NCBI RefSeq assembly: GCF_036504375.1
Contig: NZ_DASXVH010000027.1
Location: forward strand, 62,001 to 126,000
DNA from: Novimethylophilus sp036504375
Lineage (GTDB): Bacteria; Pseudomonadota; Gammaproteobacteria; Burkholderiales; Methylophilaceae
Direction: 5' to 3'
Length of the DNA stretch: 64,000 nt
The position numbers were made by a program, and so were the translations under genes. Positions 26,630 to 36,037 of this stretch are shown here, one piece after another. The notes beneath the pieces were generated by a model, which searched no databases, had not been told where the DNA came from, and worked only from the letters and a program-made list of their open reading frames with translations. The number at the start of each line of letters is the position of its first letter. Position 1 is the first letter of the stretch.

Positions 26630-28099
26630 CTACATGATTCCAGCCGGCATCCTGGTATGCCAGTCCGTCGCCTGCTGATAGGCATGCCCGATGCCCAGCA
26701 TGCGCGATTCGCTGAAATAGTTACCGATAATCTGCAACCCTACCGGCAGGGGTTTTCCATCGTTACCTGGGACGAAGCCGGCGGGGATGCTCATGCCGGG
26801 CAGGCCGGCGAGATTGACGGCGATGGTGTAGATATCCTGCAAATACATAGCCACCGGGTCGTCGGTTTTTTCGCCGAGCTTGAACGCGGTGCCGGGCGCG
26901 GCGGGGCCCATGATGACGTCGCATTGCCGGAACGCCTGCGCGAAATCCTGCGCGATGAGGCGGCGGATTTTCTGCGCCTTGAGGTAGTAGGCGTCGTAAT
27001 AGCCTGCGGAGAGCACATAGGTGCCGATCATGATGCGGCGCTTGACCTCGGCGCCGAAGCCTTGCGCCCGGGTCTTGCAGTACATGCCGAGCAGGTCGGT
27101 ATATTCCGGTGCGCGATGGCCGTAGCGCACGCCGTCGAAGCGGGAAAGATTGCTGGAGGCTTCCGCCGGAGCCAGCACGTAGTACACCGGGATCGAAAGC
27201 CGGGTGTTGGGCAGGCTGATGTCGACGGTTTGCGCGCCCAGCTTGCGGTACTGGTCTATCGCCTGCTGCACCACCTGGGCCACGCCGACATCCAGGCCGT
27301 CGGCGAAATATTCCCGCGGCAGGCCGATTTTCAAGCCGGCCAGCGGCTGGTCAAGGTCGCGCGCGTAGTCTTCCTTGTCGCGCTCAAGGCTGGTGGAATC
27401 GCGGCTGTCGAAACCGGCCATCACGTTCATCATCAGCGCCAGGTCCTCGGCGGATTTCGCCATCGGGCCGGCCTGGTCCAGCGAGGACGCGAAGGCGATC
27501 ATGCCGAAGCGCGAACATACGCCGTAGGTCGGCTTGAGGCCGGATAGACCGCATAAAGAGGCCGGCTGGCGGATCGAGCCGCCGGTGTCGGTGCCAGTGG
27601 CCGCAGGCGCCAGCCGCGCCGCCACGGCCGCCGCCGAGCCGCCTGAACTGCCGCCGGGCACGCGATCGAAGTCCCACGGGTTTTTCACCTGGCCGAAGTA
27701 TGAAGTCTCGTTGGACGAGCCCATCGCGAACTCGTCCATATTGGTCTTGCCCAGATTGACCGCACCCGCCTTGTCGAACTGTTCGACGATATGAGCGTCA
27801 TAAGGCGAGACGAAGTTGCCGAGCATTTTCGAACCGCAGGTAGTACGCCAGCCCTTGGCGCAGAAGATGTCCTTCTGGGCGATGGGTATGCCGGTCAACG
27901 GTCCCGCTTCGCCGCGGGCGATTTTTTCGTCGGCGGTTTGGGCTTGCGCCAGGCTTTTTCCTGCATCCACGGTGATATAGGCATTGAGATCGGGGTTGAA
28001 CCTGTCGATGCGCCCGAGGAATTCCTGCGTGAGTTCGACACTGGACACTTTTCTGGCGGCAAGCGCCGCCGCCAGCTCTTTGAGGCTTGCGTTGATCAT
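26630..28099 (-). CDS. gatA: Aspartyl/glutamyl-tRNA amidotransferase subunit A
   Basis: Glutaminase subunit of GatCAB, which converts Glu-tRNA-Gln and/or Asp-tRNA-Asn to the amide forms. The 489-residue amidase has the Ser-cisSer-Lys triad: Lys in GIPIAQKDIF (about 77), then GGSSGGSAAAVAARLAP (about 150) and GTDTGGSIRQPA (about 172). NLGKTNMDEFAMGSSNE is also present. gatC lies 11 bases upstream, but gatB does not follow: the next genes encode EVE and PNPOx proteins. Confidence 0.97.
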   Translation of the reverse strand: MINASLKELAAALAARKVSSVELTQEFLGRIDRFNPDLNAYITVDAGKSLAQAQTADEKIARGEAGPLTGIPIAQKDIFCAKGWRTTCGSKMLGNFVSPYDAHIVEQFDKAGAVNLGKTNMDEFAMGSSNETSYFGQVKNPWDFDRVPGGSSGGSAAAVAARLAPAATGTDTGGSIRQPASLCGLSGLKPTYGVCSRFGMIAFASSLDQAGPMAKSAEDLALMMNVMAGFDSRDSTSLERDKEDYARDLDQPLAGLKIGLPREYFADGLDVGVAQVVQQAIDQYRKLGAQTVDISLPNTRLSIPVYYVLAPAEASSNLSRFDGVRYGHRAPEYTDLLGMYCKTRAQGFGAEVKRRIMIGTYVLSAGYYDAYYLKAQKIRRLIAQDFAQAFRQCDVIMGPAAPGTAFKLGEKTDDPVAMYLQDIYTIAVNLAGLPGMSIPAGFVPGNDGKPLPVGLQIIGNYFSESRMLGIGHAYQQATDWHTRMPAGIM

Positions 28100-28110
28100 G
28101 ATAGTCGGTA

Positions 28111-28398
28111 TTATTCGATGACTTTGGGAACGAGATACAGCCCGTTTTCCACAGCGGGAGCGATGGCTTGAAACAGTTCGCGCTGATTGGTTTCGGTGAC
28201 GACGTCTTCGCGCAGCCGCTGGGTGAGGTCCTGGGAATGCGACATCGGTTCGATACCGGCAGTATCGACCGCCTGCATTTCCTCGATCAGGCCGAGAATG
28301 CCGGTAAGCTGTTTGAGCGTGGATCGCGCCTCATCCTCGCCGATTTCAATACGCGCGAGATGGGCGATACGTTTAACATCGTCGGTAGTCAGTGACAT
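28111..28398 (-). CDS. gatC: Aspartyl/glutamyl-tRNA amidotransferase subunit C
   Basis: A 95-residue GatC, the small belt-like subunit that stabilises GatA-GatB. Family signatures are VKRIAHLARIEIGEDEA at the N-terminus, the middle GIEPMSHSQDLTQRLREDVV, and the end VENGLYLVPKVIE. It is the first gene of the leftward gat group, divergent from mreB across a 98-base region that contains the small palindrome ATCCGG...CCGGAT around a TATAAT-like core. Confidence 0.95.
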   Translation of the reverse strand: MSLTTDDVKRIAHLARIEIGEDEARSTLKQLTGILGLIEEMQAVDTAGIEPMSHSQDLTQRLREDVVTETNQRELFQAIAPAVENGLYLVPKVIE

Positions 28399-28496
28399 GG
28401 CTTAAATTTCAAGGCAATATCCGGTATTATATCCGGATTTGCAAACACCCCCTAAACGGTGCTGAACCAGCGCCGCAACGACCCAGGATTTAACAG

Positions 28497-29540
28497 ATGT
28501 TCGGTTTCCTTAGCAGCTATTTTTCCAACGACCTCGCCATCGACCTCGGCACCGCCAATACGCTGATCTACGTACGCGGCCGGGGCATCGTGCTGGACGA
28601 ACCGTCGGTGGTGGCGATCCGCACCGAAGGCGGCCCCACCGGCAAGAAAACGATACTGGCCGTCGGCGTCGAGGCCAAGCGCATGCTGGGCAAAGCACCC
28701 GCGTCGATCCAGGCGATCCGCCCGATGAAGGACGGCGTGATCGCCGACTTCACCATTACCGAGCAGATGCTCAAATATTTCATCCGCAAGGTGCATGAAT
28801 CGCGCATGTTCTCGCCCAACCCGCGCATCATCATCTGCGTGCCCTACGGTTCCACCCAGGTCGAGCGCCGCGCCATTAGAGAGTCGGCGATCGGCGCGGG
28901 CGCAAGACAGGTATTCCTGATCGAGGAGCCGATGGCGGCGGCGATCGGCGCCGATCTTCCCGTGGCGGATGCGACCGGCTCGATGGTAGTCGACATCGGC
29001 GGCGGCACCACCGAAGTCGGCGTGATCTCGCTGGGCGGCGTGGTCTACGCCAAATCCGAGCGCGTCGGCGGCGACAAGTTCGACGAGGCCATCATCGATT
29101 ACATCCGCCGCAACTACGGCATGCAGATTTCCGAACCCACCGCAGAACTGATCAAGAAAAACATCGGTTCCGCCTTCCCCGGCTCGGAAGTGCGCGAAAT
29201 GGAAGTCACCGGCCGCAACCTGGCCGAAGGCCTGCCGCGCAAGTTCACCATTTCCAGCAATGAAATCCTGGAGGCGCTCACTGCACCGTTGAACAGCATC
29301 GTCGGTGCCGTCAAATCCGCTTTGGAACAAACCCCGCCGGAACTGGGCGCGGACATTGCCGAGCGCGGCATGGTACTGACCGGCGGCGGCGCATTGCTGC
29401 GCGATCTGGACATCCTGCTGAAGGAAGAAACCGGCCTGCCGGTAATCGTCGCCGAGGACCCGCTGACCTGCGTGGCGCGCGGCAGCGGCCGCGCATTGGA
29501 GGAAATGGACAAGCTGGGCAACGTATTTGCCTATGAATGA
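28497..29540 (+). CDS. mreB: Rod shape-determining protein MreB
   Basis: Bacterial actin that organises the elongasome under the inner membrane. The 347-residue protein has the N-terminal membrane-binding start FGFLSSYFSNDLAIDLGTANTL, the ATP-binding VDIGGGTTEVGVISLGG near 165 and the connecting VLTGGGALLRDLD near 295. AGGA lies 8 bases before the ATG. It heads the mreBCD-mrdA-rodA-rlpA series; a 68-base spacer containing GCTGACAGC direct repeats separates it from mreC. Confidence 0.98.
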   Translation: MFGFLSSYFSNDLAIDLGTANTLIYVRGRGIVLDEPSVVAIRTEGGPTGKKTILAVGVEAKRMLGKAPASIQAIRPMKDGVIADFTITEQMLKYFIRKVHESRMFSPNPRIIICVPYGSTQVERRAIRESAIGAGARQVFLIEEPMAAAIGADLPVADATGSMVVDIGGGTTEVGVISLGGVVYAKSERVGGDKFDEAIIDYIRRNYGMQISEPTAELIKKNIGSAFPGSEVREMEVTGRNLAEGLPRKFTISSNEILEALTAPLNSIVGAVKSALEQTPPELGADIAERGMVLTGGGALLRDLDILLKEETGLPVIVAEDPLTCVARGSGRALEEMDKLGNVFAYE

Positions 29541-29608
29541 AACGGCGCTCGGCTTTCAGCCATCAGCAGAGCAGTTTTTGCTGACAGCCGACAGCTGACA
29601 GCTATTCC

Positions 29609-30520
29609 ATGGAAGCTCAGCAGACTTCTTTCTTCGTCCGTGGTCCCAGCCCCCTAGCACGCCTGACGTTTTTCGCGGCACTTTCTCTGGTTCTGATGGC
29701 GGTGGATGCGCGCCTGCATTACCTGGCAGAAGTACGCCAGGGTTTTGCTACCCTGCTGCATCCGCTGGAAATCCTGGCCGGCAGCCCGTTGCGGCTGTAT
29801 CGTCACATAGAACAGCACTTCGCCAGCCTGGACGCCTTGACGCAAGAAACCCATTTGTTGCGCGAACAGAACATGCGCCTGTCGATAGATTTGCAGCGCC
29901 TGCCTACATTGCAAGCCGAAAACGAGCATTTGCGGCGGCTGCTCGATGCCCGCCGGCCCTTGGCGCAACCCTCGCGCCTGGCTGAAATCATGCATGTCAG
30001 CCGCGACCCGTTCGTGCAGCGCATCATCGTCGGCACCGGCAGTCAGCAAGGCGTGGCCGCGGGTCAGGCGGTAGTGGACGGCATGGGGGTGATCGGCCAA
30101 GTCACCCGCGCCTATCCGTTTTCCAGCGAAGTCACGCTGATTACCGACCGCGAACTAGCAGTGCCGGTGCAAGTGGAACGCAACGGGCTGCGCGCGATCG
30201 CTTTCGGCCATGGCCGCGACAATACGCTGGATCTGCCTTATCTGCCGGTCAACGTCGACATCCGCGAAGGTGACAAGCTGGTGACCTCCGGCATCGACGG
30301 CACTTATCCGAACGGGCTGGCCGTGGCCACCGTGGCCCGCATCGAGCGCAATATCGATTCGCCCTTCGCCCATATCGTCTGCACCCCTATAGCCGGCACC
30401 GACAAGCACGGCCAGGTACTTATTCTGGCGACATCGCCTGCGACCGCAATCCCACAGGAAGAAATGCACCTCACGGCCAAAAAGAAGGAAACTCGCCACC
30501 ATGCGGCCCGTCAGCATTAG
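29609..30520 (+). CDS. mreC: Cell shape-determining protein MreC
   Basis: A 303-residue elongasome scaffold. It has one N-terminal membrane helix (about residues 13-32), a coiled coil over about 65-110 (LREQNMRLSIDLQRLPTLQAENEHLRRLL), then the periplasmic beta domains with DPFVQRIIVGTGSQQGVAAGQAVVDG and LPVNVDIREGDKLVTSGIDG. It links MreB to PBP2 and RodA. The last 20 bases overlap mreD. The tail is charged (KKKETRHHAARQH). Confidence 0.96.
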   Translation: MEAQQTSFFVRGPSPLARLTFFAALSLVLMAVDARLHYLAEVRQGFATLLHPLEILAGSPLRLYRHIEQHFASLDALTQETHLLREQNMRLSIDLQRLPTLQAENEHLRRLLDARRPLAQPSRLAEIMHVSRDPFVQRIIVGTGSQQGVAAGQAVVDGMGVIGQVTRAYPFSSEVTLITDRELAVPVQVERNGLRAIAFGHGRDNTLDLPYLPVNVDIREGDKLVTSGIDGTYPNGLAVATVARIERNIDSPFAHIVCTPIAGTDKHGQVLILATSPATAIPQEEMHLTAKKKETRHHAARQH

Positions 30521-30977
30521 CCAGATATACCTGTCGCTGTTCGCCGGCCTGTCGCTTTATTTGCTGCCGTGGGCCGGCTTCGGCTTGATGCTGCGCCCGG
30601 ATTTCGTTTTGTTGGTGCTGCTCTACTGGCTGATACGCGCACCCCATTTTTGCAATATCGGCACCGCCTGGCTGATGGGTATGCTGGTCGATCTGGCAGG
30701 CGGCGACCTGTTCGGCCAGCATGCGCTGGCCTACGTGGTCGCTGCCTATGTTGCGGTAATCTATCAGCGCCGCGCGACCCTGTTCAACCGTTGGCAGCAG
30801 GCCGGCTATGTGTTCCTGCTGCTGTTGGTCGCGCAACTGGTGCTGCTGGTGCTCAAACTATTCGGCGGCAGCGAAGTGCCGGGATGGAATTATCTTTTGC
30901 CCAGCGCATCCGGCATCCTGCTGTGGCAACTGGTGATCTATTCCAAGATCAAGGTGACCGGCGAGCGGGAAGCGTGA
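30501..30977 (+). CDS. mreD: Rod shape-determining protein MreD
   Basis: A 158-residue integral membrane protein with about five hydrophobic helices, typical of MreD: SISQIYLSLFAGLSLYLLPW, FVLLVLLYWLIRAPH, GMLVDLAGGDLFGQHALAYVV and the later VFLLLLVAQLVLLVLKL. The conserved GxxxD-type motif (LMGMLVDLAGG) is present. AAGGA precedes the ATG, which lies inside mreC. The stop overlaps the GTG start of mrdA. Confidence 0.94.
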   Translation: MRPVSISQIYLSLFAGLSLYLLPWAGFGLMLRPDFVLLVLLYWLIRAPHFCNIGTAWLMGMLVDLAGGDLFGQHALAYVVAAYVAVIYQRRATLFNRWQQAGYVFLLLLVAQLVLLVLKLFGGSEVPGWNYLLPSASGILLWQLVIYSKIKVTGEREA

Positions 30978-32878
30978 AGTCGTCAGAACTCAAGAACTAC
31001 CAGCGCGAGCAGTACCAGTTCCGCCTGCGGCTGGGAGTGGCCGCGATCATGGTGCTGGTGTGTTTTGGCATCCTGCTGGGGCGATTTTTCCATTTGCAGG
31101 TATTGCGCTACGAGCACTACCAGACGCTGGCGGAAAACAACCGCATCTCGCTGGTACCCATCGTCCCCAATCGCGGCCTGATTCTCGACCGCAACGGCGT
31201 CGTGATGGCACACAATTTTTTTGCCTATACGCTGGAAATCACACCTTCCAAGGTGGATGATGTCGAGCAGACCATTGCCGAAATCGGCAAAATCATCGAA
31301 ATCACTTCCAACGACCGCAAGCAGTTCAAGAAATTCCGCGATCAGAGCCATAATTTCGAAAGCATTCCGTTGCGCACCCATCTGAATGAAGCGGAAGCCG
31401 CGCTGTTTGCGGTGAACCGCTACCGCTTTCACGGCGTGGAAATCAAATCGCGGCTGTTCCGCCACTATCCGCAAGGCGCGCTGGGTTCCCACCTGATAGG
31501 TTACATCAGCCGCATCAACGATGCGGACATGAAAGAGCTGGAAAAAAGCGGCGATATTTCCAATTACAAAGGTTCCGACCATATCGGCAAATCCGGACTG
31601 GAACAGAGTTACGAGCGTCAGCTGCACGGCACGACCGGCTTCCAGCAAGTGGAAATCGACGCCGACGGCCATGCGGTGCGGGTACTTTCCAGCATGCCGC
31701 CGATTCCGGGCGACAATCTGGTGCTGTCGGTCGACAGCAAGCTGCAGGATATCGCCGAGAAAGCTTTCGGTACCCGCCGCGGCGCGCTGGTGGCGATCAA
31801 TCCCGCCAACGGCGAAGTTCTGGCCTTCGTCAGCATGCCTACCTTCGACTCCAACCTGTTCGTCGACGGCATCGATATGGAAAACTGGAGAGCGCTCAAC
31901 GATTCTCTGGACAAGCCGCTGATCAATCGCCCACTGAAAGGCATCTATCCGCCCGGCTCTACCTTCAAGCCTTTCGTCGCGATGGCCGGGCTGGAAAACG
32001 ACAAACGAACACCGCCATTTTCGATTTCCGACCCCGGTTACTTCCTGCTGCCCGGCAGCAGCCATCGCTATCGCGACTGGAAACCCGGCGGCCACGGCCA
32101 GGTCGACGTGCGTCGCGCCATTACCGTCTCCTGCGACACTTTCTTCTACGGCCTGGCGCTGGATCTCGGCATAGACCGTCTGGCTGCGTTCCTCACCCAT
32201 TTCGGCTTCGGCCAGAAAACCGGCATCGATATCGAAGGCGAACGCTCGGGATTGCTGCCGACGCCGCAATGGAAGGCCAAGCGCTGGAAACAGAAATGGT
32301 ATCCCGGCGAAACCGTGATCACCGGCATCGGTCAAGGCTATACCCTGGTCACGCCGCTGCAGCTGGCCTATGCCATTGCGACGCTGGCCAATAACGGCGC
32401 AGCCGTCCGGCCACATTTGGTAACCAGCATCCAGGAAAGCCGTACCGGCGTGACCCGCCCGGTGCCGATCGAAACCGTCGACCGGCTGCCGTTGAAACCC
32501 GAAAACATGGAATTGGTAAGGCTGGGCATGGCCGACGTCACCAAGCCCGGCGGCACTGCGGCCAGCATCGGCGCCGGCGCATCCTACAATATTGCCGCCA
32601 AAACCGGCACCGCCCAGGTGGTCGGAATCAAGCAGGGCGAAAAATACAACGCCAGCGCGCTGGACGAACGGCATCGCGACCACGCGCTATTCATCGCCTA
32701 TGCGCCGGCGGAGGCCCCCAGGATCGCACTGGCGGTCATCGTCGAAAACGGCGGCCATGGCGGCTCGGCGGCCGGGCCGATCGCGCGCCAAGTAATGGAT
32801 TATTACCTGCTGGGCAAAGCGCCGGACATGCCGGCGAAAGATGCCGAACCGGATGCGGGAGATGCACCACATGATTAG
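30974..32878 (+). CDS. mrdA: Penicillin-binding protein 2 (elongasome transpeptidase)
   Basis: Class B transpeptidase that cross-links lateral-wall peptidoglycan with RodA. The 634-residue protein has an N-terminal membrane helix (about residues 18-38), a dimerisation domain with the NRGLILDRNGVVMAHN motif, and the transpeptidase domain. The catalytic Ser is in PPGSTFKPFVA near 328; SCD (TVSCDTFFYG) and KTGTAQ follow. The GTG at 30974 overlaps the mreD stop (GTGA) and gives the standard PBP2 length; the frame is open further upstream but only as a shadow of mreD. The stop lies 8 bases into rodA. Confidence 0.97.
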   Translation: MKSSELKNYQREQYQFRLRLGVAAIMVLVCFGILLGRFFHLQVLRYEHYQTLAENNRISLVPIVPNRGLILDRNGVVMAHNFFAYTLEITPSKVDDVEQTIAEIGKIIEITSNDRKQFKKFRDQSHNFESIPLRTHLNEAEAALFAVNRYRFHGVEIKSRLFRHYPQGALGSHLIGYISRINDADMKELEKSGDISNYKGSDHIGKSGLEQSYERQLHGTTGFQQVEIDADGHAVRVLSSMPPIPGDNLVLSVDSKLQDIAEKAFGTRRGALVAINPANGEVLAFVSMPTFDSNLFVDGIDMENWRALNDSLDKPLINRPLKGIYPPGSTFKPFVAMAGLENDKRTPPFSISDPGYFLLPGSSHRYRDWKPGGHGQVDVRRAITVSCDTFFYGLALDLGIDRLAAFLTHFGFGQKTGIDIEGERSGLLPTPQWKAKRWKQKWYPGETVITGIGQGYTLVTPLQLAYAIATLANNGAAVRPHLVTSIQESRTGVTRPVPIETVDRLPLKPENMELVRLGMADVTKPGGTAASIGAGASYNIAAKTGTAQVVGIKQGEKYNASALDERHRDHALFIAYAPAEAPRIALAVIVENGGHGGSAAGPIARQVMDYYLLGKAPDMPAKDAEPDAGDAPHD

Positions 32879-33965
32879 ACTCTGGCTGACCCGGGCAATG
32901 GCCCATTTCGATCGTTTCCTGCTGGGCATGCTGCTGCTCGTCATCATGGTCGCGCTGTTCGTGCTCTATAGCGCTTCCGGCCAGAGCGTGGACCAGGTGA
33001 GCCGACAGCTGATCAACATATGCGCGGCGCTGACGCTGATGTGGCTGATGGCCAATATTTCGCCGCAACGGCTGGAAAATATCGCAGTGCCCGCGTATGT
33101 GCTGGGTCTGGTACTGCTGGTGGGCGTCGCGCTGTTCGGCGACATCAGCCACGGCGCACGGCGCTGGCTGAACCTGGGTGTTGCGCGCATCCAGCCATCG
33201 GAAGGCATGAAGCTCGCGGTGCCGATGATGCTGGCCTGGTATTTCGCCCGACGTGAAGCCGCGCTGCGGCTTGCCGACTATGGCATGGCCGCGTTGCTGC
33301 TGGCCTTGCCGTTGGGACTGATCGTCAAGCAGCCCGATCTCGGCACCGCGCTCTTGATCGGCGCTTCGGGCTTTTACGTACTGTTTCTCGCGGGCTTAAG
33401 CTGGCGCCTGATGGGGGGGCTGGCCGTTGCGGTAGGCGCGCTGATTCCGTTGATATGGCCGATGCTGCACGACTACCAGCGCAAGCGCGTGCTGATCCTG
33501 CTCGACCCCAGCCAGGACCCGCTGGGCGCCGGCTATCACACGATACAGGCCATGATCGCGCTGGGCTCGGGGGGGCTGGCGGGCAAGGGCTGGCTGCACG
33601 GCACGCAGGCGCAGCTCGATTTCCTGCCGGAACGCCATACCGACTTCATCTTCGCGGTATTCGGCGAGGAATTCGGCCTACTGGGCATCGCACTCTTGAT
33701 GCTACTGTTCCTGCTGATCATCGGCCGCGGCCTGGTGATCGCCGCCAACGCGCAGAACATGTTCAGCCGCCTGCTGGCGGGCAGCATCACGCTCACCTTC
33801 TTTACCTACGCCTTCGTCAACATGGGCATGGTGAGCGGCATCCTGCCGGTGGTGGGCGTACCGTTGCCGCTGATCAGCTACGGCGGCACCTCCTTGGTGA
33901 CGTTGCTGCTGGGATTTGGTATTTTGATGAGCATACAGACCCACAAGAAATTGGTGGCCTCATGA
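32871..33965 (+). CDS. mrdB: Rod shape-determining protein RodA (peptidoglycan glycosyltransferase)
   Basis: SEDS-family glycan polymerase working with PBP2. The 364-residue protein has about ten membrane helices and the SEDS signatures RWLNLGVARIQPSEGMKLAVPM near residue 100 and LIVKQPDLGTALL near 150. The catalytic region is followed by LPERHTDFIFAVFGEEFG near 255 and VPLPLISYGGTSLV near the end. The ATG at 32871 overlaps the mrdA stop; an ATG 30 bases upstream is less likely. The stop overlaps the rlpA start (ATGA). Confidence 0.97.
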   Translation: MIRLWLTRAMAHFDRFLLGMLLLVIMVALFVLYSASGQSVDQVSRQLINICAALTLMWLMANISPQRLENIAVPAYVLGLVLLVGVALFGDISHGARRWLNLGVARIQPSEGMKLAVPMMLAWYFARREAALRLADYGMAALLLALPLGLIVKQPDLGTALLIGASGFYVLFLAGLSWRLMGGLAVAVGALIPLIWPMLHDYQRKRVLILLDPSQDPLGAGYHTIQAMIALGSGGLAGKGWLHGTQAQLDFLPERHTDFIFAVFGEEFGLLGIALLMLLFLLIIGRGLVIAANAQNMFSRLLAGSITLTFFTYAFVNMGMVSGILPVVGVPLPLISYGGTSLVTLLLGFGILMSIQTHKKLVAS

Positions 33966-34864
33966 TAAAGCATCTCGTCTGGCTGTTCTGTTTGGCGTTG
34001 CTCGCAGGCTGCGGCAGCATGGGCGGCGTTTCCGAGACCAAACCCGAACCGCCTCCGGCAGCGCAAAAAGCAACTCCGGAAGCTGTTACCGCCAAACCCG
34101 GCGCGGCGAAAAAAGGCGGCTATTACCTGGATGACGGTCCTGGCGACGGTCCGCAACCCGATTTCGACGCGATTCCAGACGCCGTGCCGCGCTACGAACC
34201 ACCACTGGCGCGCGCCAACCGGCCTTATGTCGCGCTGGGCGAAAACTATACGCCGATGACCGAGTTCCAGCCCTACAAGGCCAGCGGTATCGCCTCCTGG
34301 TACGGCAAGCGCTACCACGGCCAGAAGACATCGACCGGCGAGGTCTACGACATGTACGGCATGAGCGCGGCGCATACCACGCTGCCGATTCCCAGCTTTG
34401 TGCGCGTGACCAATCCGGAAAACGGCCGCTCGGTGATCGTGCGCGTCAACGACCGGGGACCGTTCAAGAAAGACCGGCTGATCGATCTTTCTTATGCTGC
34501 CGCCTACAAGCTGCACCTGACGGGCAAAGGCAGCGGACTGGTGGAAGTGGAAGCCATCGATGCCCGCAAACCGCTGCCCGAGCCTGCCCAGCCGGCGCTC
34601 GGCCTCGACAAGGCATTGGAAAAGCCCGTCAGTGGCGGAACTTTCGTGCAGGTAGGCGCTTTCAAGCAAAAGGATAACGCCGACCAATTGCGCGCGCGCA
34701 TCGTCAAGAGCGGATTAGCCCAAAATGGCGCGGTGGAGAGCTGGTATAATGACGGCATGCATCGCGTGCGCCTCGGGCCTTACGTCAATCGCGACGAAGC
34801 GGAGCGTGCAGCTTTGCTGCTCAAGCAATCCCTGGGGCTTACCGCCATCGTCACCCTTCAATAG
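33962..34864 (+). CDS. rlpA: Septal ring lytic transglycosylase RlpA family lipoprotein
   Basis: A 300-residue outer-membrane lipoprotein that binds and in some species cleaves denuded glycan strands. The lipobox is LLAGC, with Cys near residue 17. A Pro/Lys-rich linker leads to the double-psi beta-barrel domain (about 95-190: ASWYGKRYHGQKTSTGE, then VRVNDRGPFKKDRLIDLSYAAA). A C-terminal SPOR domain (about 220-298, GTFVQVGAFKQKDNADQLRARI) binds septal peptidoglycan. The ATG overlaps the rodA stop. Confidence 0.95.
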   Translation: MIKHLVWLFCLALLAGCGSMGGVSETKPEPPPAAQKATPEAVTAKPGAAKKGGYYLDDGPGDGPQPDFDAIPDAVPRYEPPLARANRPYVALGENYTPMTEFQPYKASGIASWYGKRYHGQKTSTGEVYDMYGMSAAHTTLPIPSFVRVTNPENGRSVIVRVNDRGPFKKDRLIDLSYAAAYKLHLTGKGSGLVEVEAIDARKPLPEPAQPALGLDKALEKPVSGGTFVQVGAFKQKDNADQLRARIVKSGLAQNGAVESWYNDGMHRVRLGPYVNRDEAERAALLLKQSLGLTAIVTLQ

Positions 34865-34894
34865 TCGGTACTGAACCATTTAACTTTAAGAATC

Positions 34895-36037
34895 ATGAAA
34901 CGACTTTTTTCCCTATTTCTGCTCGCAGCATTGCCATTGACGGCACCATCCCAGGCGCTTTCCGACAATCTGCCGCCACCGCCCACATTGGCGGCAAAAG
35001 CTTATCTGCTGCGCGACTTCGGCAGCGATCTCATCATCGCCCAGCAAAATGCGCACGAGCGCATAGAACCCGCCTCGCTGACCAAACTGATGACTGGTTA
35101 TCTCAGCTTCAAGGCGATCAAGAACGGTCATCTCACGCTGACGCAGACCTTGCCGGTGAGCACCAGAGCCTGGAAAGCCGAAGGTTCGCGCATGTTCATC
35201 GCGCCCGACAAGCCGGCGACCGTGGATGAACTGCTGCACGGCATGATCGTGCAATCGGGCAACGACGCCTGCATCACGCTGGCCGAGGGCATCGCCGTCA
35301 CCGAGGAGGCTTTCGCCGACCTGATGAACAAAGAAGCCGCGCGGCTGGGCATGAAAGAAACGCATTTCATGAACGCCACCGGCTTGCCCGATCCCAACCA
35401 CTACACCACCGTTTATGACCTTTCGCTGCTGGCGGCCGCACTGATTCGCGATTTTCCGGACCAATACAAGCGCCTGTACGGCCTCAAGGAATATCGTTAC
35501 AACAATATCACCCAGCCCAACCGCAACCGCCTACTGTGGGTCGACCCCACGGTGGACGGCATGAAAACCGGCCACACCGAAGCTGCAGGCTATTGCCTGG
35601 TGGCCTCCGCCAAGCACGGCGATATGCGGCTGATTTCGGTGGTGGTGGGCACGCCTTCGGAAACTGCCCGTTCCACCGAAAGCCAGAAACTGCTCAACTA
35701 CGGCTTCCAGTTCCATGACAGCCGACTGGTCTACAAGCAAGGCCAGACCGTCAGCAAGCTCAGGGTATGGAAAGGCCATAACGAGATGCTGGCAGCCACA
35801 GTGGACAGCGACCTGATGCTGACGTTCCCCAAGGGACAATACGACAGGATCAAAGCCAGCGTCACCAGCATGCAGCCGCTGATTGCGCCTATCGCCAAGG
35901 GACAGGCCGTCGGCACTATCCAGTTCTCTCTGGACGGCAAGGTGCTGCAACAACGTAATCTGGTGGCCAGCGAAGAAGTCGCGGTCGCCGGCATTTTCGG
36001 CCGCCTGTGGGATGGTTTGAAACTCAAATTCAGATAA
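34895..36037 (+). CDS. dacC: D-alanyl-D-alanine carboxypeptidase (PBP5/6 family)
   Basis: Trims the terminal D-Ala from peptidoglycan pentapeptides. The 380-residue protein has a signal peptide ending PSQA and the three active-site motifs: SLTKLMTGY (Ser-x-x-Lys near residue 63), SGNDACI (SxN near 124) and MKTGHTEAAGY (KTG near 228). A C-terminal beta domain and a final amphipathic helix (GIFGRLWDGLKLKFR) anchor it to the inner membrane. The stop overlaps the start of dat by one base. The symbol could equally be dacA. Confidence 0.95.
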   Translation: MKRLFSLFLLAALPLTAPSQALSDNLPPPPTLAAKAYLLRDFGSDLIIAQQNAHERIEPASLTKLMTGYLSFKAIKNGHLTLTQTLPVSTRAWKAEGSRMFIAPDKPATVDELLHGMIVQSGNDACITLAEGIAVTEEAFADLMNKEAARLGMKETHFMNATGLPDPNHYTTVYDLSLLAAALIRDFPDQYKRLYGLKEYRYNNITQPNRNRLLWVDPTVDGMKTGHTEAAGYCLVASAKHGDMRLISVVVGTPSETARSTESQKLLNYGFQFHDSRLVYKQGQTVSKLRVWKGHNEMLAATVDSDLMLTFPKGQYDRIKASVTSMQPLIAPIAKGQAVGTIQFSLDGKVLQQRNLVASEEVAVAGIFGRLWDGLKLKFR

